Numbered from the stretch's first letter, positions 26,276 to 34,870 are shown. The stretch is DNA of 64,000 bases from Bacteroidales bacterium (GCA_022865305.1 JALHSP010000157.1:79303-143302); one strand, 5' to 3'. Notes: generated by a model not told the origin, from the sequence alone. Numbers and translations are program-made.

Positions 26276-26623
26276 TTACTTTAACTCCAGGATGTTCTTA
26301 GTAAGCGCACTAACAACTTCCGAATCGCTTGGGGTTTCGGAGATGTGAATCCGAATTGTCTCCCGCTTCACATTTGGCGAGACTTGGTCAACTTCTATAA
26401 TTGTGTCCTTTCGGTTCTTGAGAAGCCAAGCTCCCAAAATAGAAAGACCGGCTAACCCAAGGGTAACAATCACTGAAGCTGTCAGCGGGTCTAGAACTCC
26501 CATCTCATCTTCCCGTAGTTCGCGCTCATGGCTCTCTACAAGATCTTCCGGCATCTGGCGTTCTAGATCAATGTATTCTGCTCGACTAAAATCTTTAAAA
26601 TCAAGGCGATAAATCTCTTCCAT
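26276..26623 (-). CDS. small single-TM protein, first gene of the HEXXH operon
   Basis: This is a 115-aa protein. I start at the ATG giving MEEIYRLDFKDFSRAEYID because it has an ideal AGGAGG six bases upstream. The acidic N-terminal half is followed by one hydrophobic helix (TASVIVTLGLAGLSILGAWLL, residues about 48-68). After a KNRKD stop-transfer comes a soluble beta/alpha tail of about 45 residues (TIIEVDQV...TIRIHISET). Topology suggests a membrane-anchored adaptor with its tail in the cytoplasm. I do not recognise a named family. It precedes the HEXXH gene by one base, so the two are co-translated. Confidence 0.7.
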   Translation of the reverse strand: MEEIYRLDFKDFSRAEYIDLERQMPEDLVESHERELREDEMGVLDPLTASVIVTLGLAGLSILGAWLLKNRKDTIIEVDQVSPNVKRETIRIHISETPSDSEVVSALTKNILELK

Positions 26624-26629
26624 TTCTAT

Positions 26630-26635
26630 CCTCCT
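26630..26635 (-). promoter_or_regulatory. strong Shine-Dalgarno before the HEXXH operon
   Basis: Reading the minus strand, AGGAGG stands six nucleotides before the ATG at 26623. Most genes in this window have no such site, as expected for Bacteroidota. The site both fixes the start and hints at foreign origin. Confidence 0.8.
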
Positions 26636-26846
26636 TTTCTTAACAGTTAAAATATATTCTACTACCAATAATAATATAATGTAATATCAAATTTACACCT
26701 TTATTAAGGGAAAACTAAAATTCATTCAGTCAACTATTTTATCTAGAACCCAATAACTTATCAAAAAGACCTTATATCATTTGTCTTACAAATGGCATCC
26801 ATAGTACCCTCAATCAAAAACATTCAAACGGCGAGCCGTTGCGAGT

Positions 26847-26990
26847 AGCAGACAATTTTCGGCATATGAAGTGGGGTTATTGAATGACAAAAGCAAGGCT
26901 TTCGAAGTAACCCGGCAGGGCTTGGCCTTGCTGTGTCATGAAATATTGCTTTATGCAAACCCATGAATGCCGAATAAAATTGGCTGCAGC
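26847..26990. repeat. long imperfect hairpin, attC-like
   Basis: Nested inverted segments pair across about 140 nt. ATTTTCGGCAT (26855) pairs with ATGCCGAATAAAAT (26967), and TGACAAAAGCAAGGC (26885) with GCCTTGCTGTGTCA (26925). A GGGTT/AACCC pairing lies between them. The folded form has bulges, like recombination sites acting as single strands. It lies between the operon's upstream region and the right direct repeat. Confidence 0.75.
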
Positions 26991-27013
26991 AGGCGAGCAC
27001 TAATCAATAGTGA

Positions 27014-27080
27014 GGGTTGCGATTTATGTTGTATACCTTAGACATATGTATTCTGCAATACAACATAAAGAGAGCAACCC
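27014..27080. repeat. second hairpin overlapping the right direct repeat
   Basis: GGGTTGCGATTTATGTTGTAT at 27014-27034 pairs with ATACAACATAAA...GCAACCC at 27058-27080, the latter lying within the right 43-bp repeat. Only this right copy has the matching arm; the left copy at 22721 lacks it. This asymmetry suggests the right copy is the intact site. Confidence 0.75.
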
Positions 27081-27088
27081 GAACACCT
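27046..27088. repeat. right copy of 43-bp direct repeat bounding the island
   Basis: It matches 22721-22763 in the same orientation at 42 of 43 positions. It forms one arm of the hairpin at 27014-27080. Confidence 0.93.
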
Positions 27089-27285
27089 AGCTCCCTGACC
27101 GCTCATCAATACCTCTCCCGTTAAGGAGAAGCATCGCAGGGTGGTTTGATACCTGCTCCTGATAGCAGATACCGATAGGCCTTTGTGACTTTCATTCTTT
27201 CTTTCACATTTCTATCATCATTGCAACAGTTACGCGTCCATCTTATAAAGATGCTTGCCCTTCACTGCTTAGCGCTTATCTCACA
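27089..27285. other. unexplained sequence between island border and FISUMP gene
   Basis: These 197 nt hold no ORF longer than about 24 codons. On the minus strand they read as a GC-richer, structured-looking stretch with short repeats such as CCTGCTCC/GGAGCAGG around 27150. It might be an RNA or the tail of the FISUMP transcript. I cannot assign it. Confidence 0.35.
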
Positions 27286-29775
27286 TTAATCTTTTATACA
27301 ACGTACGGAAAAGCCATATTTTTTATTGGGTTCGCCTTCTACTGATACACCATTACTATTATAGGATAATTCTGCGCCCCCAGCACCTTCGGTGGAATAC
27401 TCTGCAGATGACCAATATTCCCCGTAATATGCAATAGAAGTAAATACGCCATCAGTATACCTTCGATAACCGCCTGGCAACGCGGTAAAGCCGATTTCAT
27501 TAGTTGCGCCGGTGTTAGGGGTGATCCAGTGAGTTAAACCTGTTTCTTTCATCTTACCACCGGCAACCGCAACATCGCCCACATATAACCCAAATGTTTC
27601 AAAATCACCTTCAGTAGGAACATGCCAGCCGGTGGGACATAGTTTTTTTGTACTGACAGCATACCAATTGTATAATGCACCATAGGTTGATTTGTACGCC
27701 AAGGAATCATTATCATACCAGCAATAACCAGGAGTTAAAAGGTCTTTCCATGCGGTATTGTCAGTTATACGGGGTATGAGCGTATTGTCTTTATACTTCG
27801 TTGTTCTGAGATTTTCGGCCATCCATAATTGTGTGCCTATTTGTATTGTTGTATAAACATTTCCTTCAATATCGGTAACCGTACCGTAAGTCAAACTAGG
27901 ATTGAAAACAATTGGTCCGCCAAATTGTGTTGTAAAACTTACCTGGGCACCATAAGCTGTTCCGATATTATTGACAGCATAAGCTCTGACATAGTATTTA
28001 GTGCTGTGAGATAGTCCTTGTATGTTACTTGTGAAACTCCCGGTACCAGTCCCGTCTGAAGTATGATTATCAGCAATTGTCGGGTTTTCTGATATGCTCC
28101 AACAAACTCCGCGGGCTGTCACGGCAGTACCACCATCGTAGCTTATGCTGCCACCGCTTATTGCTTTAACCTGGGTTATTGAGTATACCGTTGTAGTGTT
28201 GAGGACAGGTATCGTTAATGGATTTGTTTTGAAGCTTAATTCCTCTCCGTAAGAGGTTCCGAGGCTGTTGATTGCATAAGCTCTCACATAATATGTTGTA
28301 TTTGGAATCAATCCCAGAATGCTGCCAGAAAATGATCCTTCACCAGTTCCCTGCGTCAGTTTTATTCCATTAGTCACAGGATTTTGATATCTTCCGAAAT
28401 AAACTCCTCTGTCAGTTACAGCGGAACCACCATATGATGTTATACCACCTATAACAGCAGATGAAGTAGTGATACTTGTGACAGGAGATGTTATAACCAT
28501 TGGAGCTGTTGCTTTCAAACAACGAACGGGAAAACCACCCTTCTTGCCGCTATAGGTTCTGGAAGCATCGGAATAGTTGTAATACATAGCCCGGGTCCAG
28601 CCATTCGAGGAATTATACTCGGACATACTTTGCCAGTAACTGATCTTACCAAGGTCATTGAATGTCCCATCCCATCGGTGCCAGCCACCCGGAAGAGCTG
28701 TGAATCCTGTTTCATTAGTAGCTTTGGTATTAGGTGTAGTCCAATGCGTGGTGCCTGTTTCTTTCAATTTACCGCCGGCAACACTTTCGCCTCCCAAAAA
28801 GGTTGTAAGTAATTTCCAATCACCATCATTTGGGACATACCAGCCGGTCGGACATATATTACGACTGTCGGTAATCGCATACCATGTATATAATCTGCCA
28901 TAGACCGCTACGTTGTTCTCCTCGCCGTTAAAAGCCCACTGGTATTTTGGTGTGGTTTCACTTGATATATCCAGTGTTGCAGGCGTTGTTGATCCTATTA
29001 AATCACCATTATTGTAAGTGGTTGTTTTCAGGTTTTCTGCCATCCAGATCATAGTACCTATCATAACAACCGGGTAATTATTATTATCGTTATCAGCACA
29101 TGGCATGAAATTAAATGTGATTGTTTTGTCCTGTGCAGGGATGTCGGTTTTTACTGTACTGAAATTTCCCGATATTCCGGTAAATTTCAACCTGTCTCCC
29201 GTGGTATAAAGCATATCGACTGTGGCCTGGGATCCTTTAGCTTCATTGTTCAATTTTTTATAATCAACTGCCTGATCGCTGCTGATCCGTGAGATACTGA
29301 GATTCAGATTTGTGCTGCTCTTGCTTAATAATTTCCCTGACAGCTGGTAACCTTTTCCTCTGATGTTAATTAAATAATAACCGCTTTTAAATCCCGAAAG
29401 AAGAAATACTTGTCTGGAGTTTTCCAGATAATTTTGAATTTGGGCAACAAGCTTCCCGGTCATTTCGAAGACTGAAATAATTGCATTTCCTGAAACAGGA
29501 GGGTAAAATTCAATTAGTGAATTTTCAGTCATCGGATTAGGATATATCTTTATATCTGATGATTGCGTACTCTCAATAGTCGAGATACCAACGGTCCCTG
29601 TCAGATGTAAAATATCACCTCCATTTAAACTGAGTGATGCACCTGAGGTCAGGTTCTCCACCTTAATTGTGTTTACAGTAGTGGCCGAGCCGGTTCCTGC
29701 AAAAGTCATAAAGTAATTCTGTGCATTTGCATTTAGTGCACAGAAAATAAACAAAGAAATCAATAACTTTTTCAT
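27286..29775 (-). CDS. secreted FISUMP-domain protein
   Basis: This 829-aa protein has signal peptide MKKLLISLFIFCALNANAQ. Residues about 75-155 resemble a T9SS sorting domain (IKIYPNPMTENSLIEFYPPV...GYYLINIRGKG) but sit near the N-terminus instead of the end. Two Fibrobacter succinogenes major paralogous (FISUMP) domains follow, about 235-420 and 635-829, each with WMAENLKTT or WMAENLRTT, CPTGWYVP or CPTGWHVP, TGFTALPGG and a final VRCLK/VRCIK. Between them are two fibronectin-III-like repeats (AYAINSLGTSYGEELSFKT and AYAVNNIGTAYGAQVSFTT). The role is probably cell-surface or extracellular; the ligand is unknown. It is transcribed toward the island. Confidence 0.88.
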   Translation of the reverse strand: MKKLLISLFIFCALNANAQNYFMTFAGTGSATTVNTIKVENLTSGASLSLNGGDILHLTGTVGISTIESTQSSDIKIYPNPMTENSLIEFYPPVSGNAIISVFEMTGKLVAQIQNYLENSRQVFLLSGFKSGYYLINIRGKGYQLSGKLLSKSSTNLNLSISRISSDQAVDYKKLNNEAKGSQATVDMLYTTGDRLKFTGISGNFSTVKTDIPAQDKTITFNFMPCADNDNNNYPVVMIGTMIWMAENLKTTTYNNGDLIGSTTPATLDISSETTPKYQWAFNGEENNVAVYGRLYTWYAITDSRNICPTGWYVPNDGDWKLLTTFLGGESVAGGKLKETGTTHWTTPNTKATNETGFTALPGGWHRWDGTFNDLGKISYWQSMSEYNSSNGWTRAMYYNYSDASRTYSGKKGGFPVRCLKATAPMVITSPVTSITTSSAVIGGITSYGGSAVTDRGVYFGRYQNPVTNGIKLTQGTGEGSFSGSILGLIPNTTYYVRAYAINSLGTSYGEELSFKTNPLTIPVLNTTTVYSITQVKAISGGSISYDGGTAVTARGVCWSISENPTIADNHTSDGTGTGSFTSNIQGLSHSTKYYVRAYAVNNIGTAYGAQVSFTTQFGGPIVFNPSLTYGTVTDIEGNVYTTIQIGTQLWMAENLRTTKYKDNTLIPRITDNTAWKDLLTPGYCWYDNDSLAYKSTYGALYNWYAVSTKKLCPTGWHVPTEGDFETFGLYVGDVAVAGGKMKETGLTHWITPNTGATNEIGFTALPGGYRRYTDGVFTSIAYYGEYWSSAEYSTEGAGGAELSYNSNGVSVEGEPNKKYGFSVRCIKD

Positions 29776-29865
29776 AGGATTGATTTTAGAGTTTCGTTTA
29801 GGATTAGTTTCAATCAGATTTATCCGGAGAATAGGTAAAAATTATAAGAAAAGAATTAATTATCT

Positions 29866-29898
29866 CAAAGTTACAACACAATCATAATACAAGTCAAA
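29866..29898 (-). promoter_or_regulatory. promoter of the FISUMP gene
   Basis: On the minus strand TTTG is followed after 21 nt by TAACTTTG, close to the TTTG-N19-TAnnTTTG consensus. It lies about 90 nt before the ATG. Confidence 0.55.
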
Positions 29899-29970
29899 TT
29901 TATTTTTACCGTAACTGGACTATTTAATCCTGGAAAGCACGGAACATTTATAAATAGATTTATAATGTCC

Positions 29971-32268
29971 TCATTCCTTTATAAATGAGATATTCGAAGT
30001 TATGCTGTTTTCGTTATTTTGTATTTTAATAAAATATATTCCACTGCTTATTTCTGCAAAATTGTAGGTTTCCGTTTGGATACCGGGTTCTTTAAACTCA
30101 TCGATTAAGAGCCTGATAAATTTCCCATTAATATCATACATACAAACAGTAATTTTTTGTCTGGATCCAACATAAAATCTTAATGTAAGATTTTGTTTAA
30201 CGGGGTTTGGATAGGCAATTACTTTATAATCATTTATGGAAAGATCTTTAGTTATGTAAGTAATAGTCGAATTCGGTAAGAAAATATCATCAATCCAGCT
30301 TCTATCAGCACCCTTCTGAAAATAATCATCCTTTTCATAAGCCCATTTAAGTGTATGACTTCCCTTTTGAATCGGATAACTGGCAATACTCCAGTCTGAT
30401 TCACCCGACCAGGATGAAATTAGTGATCCATCAATATAAAACCGTAAAAAATCAAATCCTTTTTCTGAAGATACTTTATATGCAAAATTTATTAAATCAT
30501 TTTCTGATGTTACTATATTCAGTGATATCTCACTTTTACCATTATCACTGATTCTCCCGGAACAAATTGAATATGTTCCTGTATGTGGGACTTCATTTGT
30601 TATCTCCCATTTCACTGGATCACTCGTTACCCAAACAAATGGTGCTGAGGAGCTAAGATTTCCTGATTCAAATGTTTCAGTATATTTATCAGCCAATACA
30701 ATTAATTGTGAATCAAGCACCACTGCATCCAAGTTGGATAAGTCAGTAAAACTGGCCTCAATATTTAGTTTGTAAATGCCACGTATATCAGGACTAAGGT
30801 TTACGCTATTTCCTGTCATAGCTGATAATTGTGAGGTACTGCCAGCCGGCTTTTTAATAAGTTTCCAGTTGAAATCGCTGACAATATTATCATCCTTAAG
30901 TACCGATACTTTTGCATCGATTGTAATTACCTGAGATTGATTAACAATAAATCCCGGGGATGCCTGGAGCCCTATTGTATATAATTGCCGCGGAATAATA
31001 TAATGGGACCCAGATGAATTAGGAAATGGATTAAGAATTCTGGGAAAATCAAGCATTCTGTCACCAATATCAATTCCGGCATTTACTAAATTGGCGTCAA
31101 GAGATCTGTTATAATTAAAATCATTATCAGTAATGCGCCATATAAGTTTTTGATAATCATAGTTGACGTCACAGTACAAATCATTTTCATTTATATAGGT
31201 TAATAATTGATGTAAATAGCCTGCAGCTTCAATATTTGACCAGTCAACCAGATTTGGTGACACATCAAACGGAGAATCCAAAGAAGGGGCGTCTTTATTT
31301 GCGTCAATACATGCTCCATAAATACCATCGAGTTGTATGGACTGTCCTCCTCCCAAATATAGATACTCATCACGAGTAATGACAATATTTTGTTTCGAAT
31401 CGTCCTTGCTAATAAAAGTATCACCAGCTTTAGCTTTGATCACCAGTTGGGCATTTGAAGCAATTTGATCAATATATGATTGTAATGGTATCCCATCCAA
31501 ATTGGCCATAAGATCATTCTCATGACTTGGCTCAGGAGGTGTTATTCTATTGTCCCGAGTATCAAGCTGGGTTTTTAAATCTGCTTCACTCATGCCATAA
31601 TTTGAAGAGTACATAATTGCTAGATTTTCACTTGAAAATATTTGATTATCACTTGAGCGTTTCCAATTTCCATCAGATTGTTTTTTATATTCAATGTATT
31701 GATCAGGTTGTCCCATTAAATGACCAGCCTCATGAGCATACGTTTCCTCCAACTGATCGCCTTGAGTGTTCCAACTACCACTACCAATACCTGAATTTAA
31801 ATCGAAATCTGTTTTAAATCCGGAAACATAACTTCTAGGTACAGTAGGATCAAGTTTTATCTGATGGTAACCTGCTGTTCCTCTATGGACGACCATGTCA
31901 GCATCCGTCCATGCTAAGCGTGCTTGTACATCAACGTTTAATGTTTTTCCATCCGATGTAGTTTTATTGCTCCACATAGTTTCAATTGCATTTTCTATTC
32001 TTTTTACATTATCGGAGGTTGCTCCTGTACCATAAAATTCAATAAAAATTTCACATATTTCTGTATTTGATGTATACGGCACAGTATTTTGAGCACTTAT
32101 TGATATAGCATCTCCCCAATAAACGTCTTTACCTGAAATACTAACAATGCCATTAGCAACAGCTTGTTGAAGTGACATTTCATGGGCTACATATGTACCG
32201 GGATGAGCAAAGTAAACACATAATGTGAATGTGAAAACCAAATTAATACTCAATTTCCTTGTAGTCAA
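29971..32268 (-). CDS. T9SS-secreted metallopeptidase-like protein
   Basis: The frame is open for 866 codons, but I place the start at an in-frame TTG at 32268. It gives a signal-like leader (TRKLSINLVFTFTLCVYFAHPG) and avoids overlap with the divergent lipoprotein gene. The zinc site reads ETYAHEAGHLMGQPDQY, an HEXXHxxG metzincin-type motif with a likely third ligand Asp or downstream residue. NLAIMYSSNYG further on may be the Met-turn. A central beta-rich part and a MAM/jelly-roll-like segment follow. The C-terminal 75 residues (VIAYPNPVKQNLTLRF...GIYFIKIQ) form a type A T9SS sorting domain. It is likely an extracellular protease. The true start is uncertain. Confidence 0.78.
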   Translation of the reverse strand: MTTRKLSINLVFTFTLCVYFAHPGTYVAHEMSLQQAVANGIVSISGKDVYWGDAISISAQNTVPYTSNTEICEIFIEFYGTGATSDNVKRIENAIETMWSNKTTSDGKTLNVDVQARLAWTDADMVVHRGTAGYHQIKLDPTVPRSYVSGFKTDFDLNSGIGSGSWNTQGDQLEETYAHEAGHLMGQPDQYIEYKKQSDGNWKRSSDNQIFSSENLAIMYSSNYGMSEADLKTQLDTRDNRITPPEPSHENDLMANLDGIPLQSYIDQIASNAQLVIKAKAGDTFISKDDSKQNIVITRDEYLYLGGGQSIQLDGIYGACIDANKDAPSLDSPFDVSPNLVDWSNIEAAGYLHQLLTYINENDLYCDVNYDYQKLIWRITDNDFNYNRSLDANLVNAGIDIGDRMLDFPRILNPFPNSSGSHYIIPRQLYTIGLQASPGFIVNQSQVITIDAKVSVLKDDNIVSDFNWKLIKKPAGSTSQLSAMTGNSVNLSPDIRGIYKLNIEASFTDLSNLDAVVLDSQLIVLADKYTETFESGNLSSSAPFVWVTSDPVKWEITNEVPHTGTYSICSGRISDNGKSEISLNIVTSENDLINFAYKVSSEKGFDFLRFYIDGSLISSWSGESDWSIASYPIQKGSHTLKWAYEKDDYFQKGADRSWIDDIFLPNSTITYITKDLSINDYKVIAYPNPVKQNLTLRFYVGSRQKITVCMYDINGKFIRLLIDEFKEPGIQTETYNFAEISSGIYFIKIQNNENSITSNISFIKE

Positions 32269-32323
32269 AAGATAACATTGGTATGAATTTTGCGCATTTA
32301 TCTGTGCCCTAAGACCTAATATA

Positions 32324-32737
32324 ATGAGAAAAATACTGATTCCCGTTTTCTTATTGACAGCTTTTATTAGTTGTGATAAAAATGAATTAGGAAATCTTGA
32401 ATATGTGGAGGCTATCGAGGGTGGTTGCTTTTCGGAAAAAGGTTCATCTTCTAAGGGTGACCCACTTTCTAAGCCTGATACGTTAACATATTCGGTCACC
32501 AAAGACAGTTTAAACATATTTGTTGGATTTAATGCCACTTGCTGCTCGGAATATAGTACTTCATCTTCCATTGAAGGGGATTCGATACTTATTAAAATTC
32601 AAACAACACATGTTGGCTTATGTAATTGCCTCTGCTATTATACTTATAATTTCAAGTTTTCAGGAGGTGGTAATTCTTATAAGTATCATGTTAGTGTTGA
32701 CGACTATTTAAATTTTACAGGAGTGATTAAACGTTGA
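32324..32737 (+). CDS. small lipoprotein 1 of a six-gene array
   Basis: This is a 137-aa protein with lipobox AFISC after MRKILIPVFLLT. The mature protein is Cys-rich (TCCSEYS, LCNCLCYY), suggesting disulfides or a metal site outside the cytoplasm. No family is recognised. It is divergent from the metallopeptidase and first in a run of six small lipoprotein genes on the + strand. Confidence 0.72.
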   Translation: MRKILIPVFLLTAFISCDKNELGNLEYVEAIEGGCFSEKGSSSKGDPLSKPDTLTYSVTKDSLNIFVGFNATCCSEYSTSSSIEGDSILIKIQTTHVGLCNCLCYYTYNFKFSGGGNSYKYHVSVDDYLNFTGVIKR

Positions 32738-32763
32738 TAAATTTAGCTTCAAGCATTATTTTT

Positions 32764-33210
32764 ATGATGAAAATAGCGAAGACTTTATTTTTTTTATTGA
32801 CTCTTACCAGCCTCTCTATCTTTTCAAGTTGTGAAAAACAGGATACTGTTTCGGCTGACGGATATTATTCAGGGTCTTTAGTTTACCAAGGACAACCTCT
32901 ATTTGCCGCAATTTCTTTCCATGGAAACAACTATGAAGAGGTTGCATCAGGAGGAGCATTGAATCAGAAATTCCCATGCATAACAAAAGGAACTTACAAA
33001 ATAAAGCACAACACAATTTCTTTTTTCCCAACCGTAATGCCTGTCGTACCTAATTGTACTTGTGTTATAATGTTTGCTGAAGTTAAATTTGACTGCCTTT
33101 TGAGTGGAGATTATACGTTGATTCAATCTGGGAATAACATAAAATTTCAAAGTGGGACTGGGAACGACCTGCAAGTATATAATTTAACTTTAATAGAACC
33201 TAACCCTTAA
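32764..33210 (+). CDS. small lipoprotein 2
   Basis: This protein is about 149 aa. The start at MMKIAKTLFFLL gives a lipobox at SIFSSC. The mature domain has a short beta-rich pattern (DGYYSGSLVYQGQPLFAAISF) and a CTCVIM pair, and looks like a small beta-barrel. It begins 26 nt after the previous gene. The track's earlier ATG would spoil the signal peptide. Confidence 0.72.
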   Translation: MMKIAKTLFFLLTLTSLSIFSSCEKQDTVSADGYYSGSLVYQGQPLFAAISFHGNNYEEVASGGALNQKFPCITKGTYKIKHNTISFFPTVMPVVPNCTCVIMFAEVKFDCLLSGDYTLIQSGNNIKFQSGTGNDLQVYNLTLIEPNP

Positions 33211-33220
33211 CACTGACATC

Positions 33221-33583
33221 ATGAAAAAAATAGCATTGATGTTTGTCCTTTCTCTTATCTTTTATTCTTGTGAGAAAGACTATTTAATTCCTGATAAAGA
33301 AGTTCCTGAGTGGCTGAAGTCAAAAATTAGTCAAGATGAACAAATGATGGATGATTATCCTTCATCATGTTTATATTATGGTGCTTGGTTACGTTATATT
33401 TGGCAAGATGAATACTATTTTGAATATCATTGTTCTTGTAGTTCCTCATCTCCAAGAGCAATTTCGACAAAAGGCGATACACTTCATATTAGGGCAGACG
33501 ATGCCAATACAGATTATTATAAAGAAAAATGTTGCAGACAATTAGTGTGGAAAGCACCTAAATATACTGATTCTCCATGGTAA
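33221..33583 (+). CDS. small lipoprotein 3
   Basis: A 120-aa protein with lipobox LIFYSC. The mature sequence begins EKDYLIPDKEVPEWLKSKI, a motif I have seen in small Bacteroidota secreted proteins. It has a YHCSCSSSSP Cys pair and a CCRQL near the end, as in lipoprotein 1. It follows 10 nt after gene 2, so it is co-transcribed. Confidence 0.72.
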   Translation: MKKIALMFVLSLIFYSCEKDYLIPDKEVPEWLKSKISQDEQMMDDYPSSCLYYGAWLRYIWQDEYYFEYHCSCSSSSPRAISTKGDTLHIRADDANTDYYKEKCCRQLVWKAPKYTDSPW

Positions 33584-33602
33584 TAATTTTCTTCAAGGAT
33601 TT

Positions 33603-34028
33603 ATGATGTATAAAATTCCTTTATCTGGTATAAGTAAACACTACAGGTTCAATATCATTAAAAAGATAGTGTTAATACTTTCCCTTTCAATCCTGTTCAT
33701 CTCATGCGAGAAAGAGAATCAGGAAATCTTAATAGGGGAATGGAAACTTGTAAAAAGCTATTCCGTCATGGGTGGTGACTACTTTCCAGATATTCAACAC
33801 CAAAGAATCGAAGAATATACAAAAGATAATATAAGAATACGTTACGATTTTGAAGGTAATGAAATAACAAGGTGTAATTATAGTGCAACAAATTCCACCG
33901 TTACAATTTCCGGAAAAGAATTAAATGGCGAAACATGGAGTTTGTACTATGATTACTGGTTTGTGCACGATAAACTGAAAACAACAAGCAGTGGTGAGTT
34001 TGATGAATTTTTTATCCGAGTAAAATAA
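33603..34028 (+). CDS. small lipocalin-like lipoprotein 4
   Basis: A 141-aa protein with lipobox LFISC following an unusually long charged N-terminus (MMYKIPLSGISKHYRFNIIKK); the true start may be nearer the hydrophobic core. The mature part LIGEWKLVKSYS...GKELNGETWSLYYDYW fits the lipocalin-like small beta-barrel pattern: a GxW near the start, then a run of strands. Ligand unknown. Confidence 0.7.
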   Translation: MMYKIPLSGISKHYRFNIIKKIVLILSLSILFISCEKENQEILIGEWKLVKSYSVMGGDYFPDIQHQRIEEYTKDNIRIRYDFEGNEITRCNYSATNSTVTISGKELNGETWSLYYDYWFVHDKLKTTSSGEFDEFFIRVK

Positions 34029-34118
34029 AAGTGCTGAACTTTAAACGCACCCCATCATATATGTCCTTTTGATTTTTCGATATAATAATTATAAGACTCC
34101 ATTTTAAGTGAAGAACCG

Positions 34119-34433
34119 ATGACACATTTAAAACTCACAATAATTCTAATCGTTTTCTTTTCATTAACAAACTGTGAAAAGAAAAATGAAATAGCTGACA
34201 GTACGACTGATGCTCAAGTTGTTGCATTTCATTCTGAAAAAGTTTATTGTTTATGGGGATGGGATATAAAGATTGGTTCAGAAACCATCAAGGCTGATAG
34301 TATACCTAACCTAAGACCGTGGGCAGATACTATCTTTCCTATCAATGGGCAAATCACAATCGGCTCAAAAACAAGAATTTGTGGTAAAGGGATTGATTAT
34401 TATGAAATTAAAGATTTCATGTTAATTAAATAA
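34119..34433 (+). CDS. small lipoprotein 5
   Basis: A 104-aa protein with lipobox SLTNC after MTHLKLTIILIVFF. The mature protein is short with KVYCLWGWDIKIGSETIKADSI, a beta-type segment, and a single later Cys (TRICGKG). It lies 90 nt after gene 4 and 12 nt before gene 6. Confidence 0.7.
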   Translation: MTHLKLTIILIVFFSLTNCEKKNEIADSTTDAQVVAFHSEKVYCLWGWDIKIGSETIKADSIPNLRPWADTIFPINGQITIGSKTRICGKGIDYYEIKDFMLIK

Positions 34434-34445
34434 CCGACAATCATT

Positions 34446-34817
34446 ATGAAGAAATTAAGATTCCTTTCAATAATCCTAATTCTGTTTACATTTTCATGCC
34501 AGAAAGAAATATCGAATGAATTTGATTTTGTTGGTCAATGGATTGAAAAGGAGATAAGGGGTGGTTGTACCATCGAGTTTACAGATAATGGTTCAGCATT
34601 TCTTAATTTATACAGCAATGATAATGTACGAGAATATGCATATCGGTTTGATGAAGAAGCCAATAAAATATTCTTCTCCTTGCCTGACAATCCAGATAGC
34701 GAATGGTCGCATAAGTATTCCTATGATGGGACAAGCAAAGAATTAACAATATGGAGCTTGTACATAAGCAATCTGGAAAATCCGAGTAAAACAATTTTAA
34801 TCAAGGTTCAATTGTAG
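34446..34817 (+). CDS. small lipocalin-like lipoprotein 6
   Basis: A 123-aa protein with lipobox FTFSC after MKKLRFLSIILIL. The mature part has DFVGQWIEKEIRGGCTIEFTDNGSA, the GxW then beta pattern of lipocalin-like proteins, and resembles lipoprotein 4 in plan. Last of the array; the next gene is convergent. Confidence 0.72.
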   Translation: MKKLRFLSIILILFTFSCQKEISNEFDFVGQWIEKEIRGGCTIEFTDNGSAFLNLYSNDNVREYAYRFDEEANKIFFSLPDNPDSEWSHKYSYDGTSKELTIWSLYISNLENPSKTILIKVQL

Positions 34818-34844
34818 TGATTATGGTTTAACTGGAATCATAAG

Positions 34845-34870
34845 ATGTTATATTTTAAAACTTATAACAT
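34845..34870. terminator. hairpin between convergent genes
   Basis: ATGTTATA and TATAACAT pair around a 10-nt loop. It overlaps the stop of the truncated DUF4249 copy on the minus strand. No U-run is present, so terminator function is tentative. The homology of the truncated gene to its full copy ends exactly here. Confidence 0.4.

Noticed and set aside
27089-27285. 23S rRNA fragment
   Set aside because: A few words on the minus strand (ATAAGCGCT, AGCATCT, AAGATG) recall the 23S 3' end, but spacing and the rest do not fit.
32269-32571. N-terminal 101 codons of the metallopeptidase ORF
   Set aside because: They overlap the divergent lipoprotein gene start and precede the natural signal peptide; open frame by chance.
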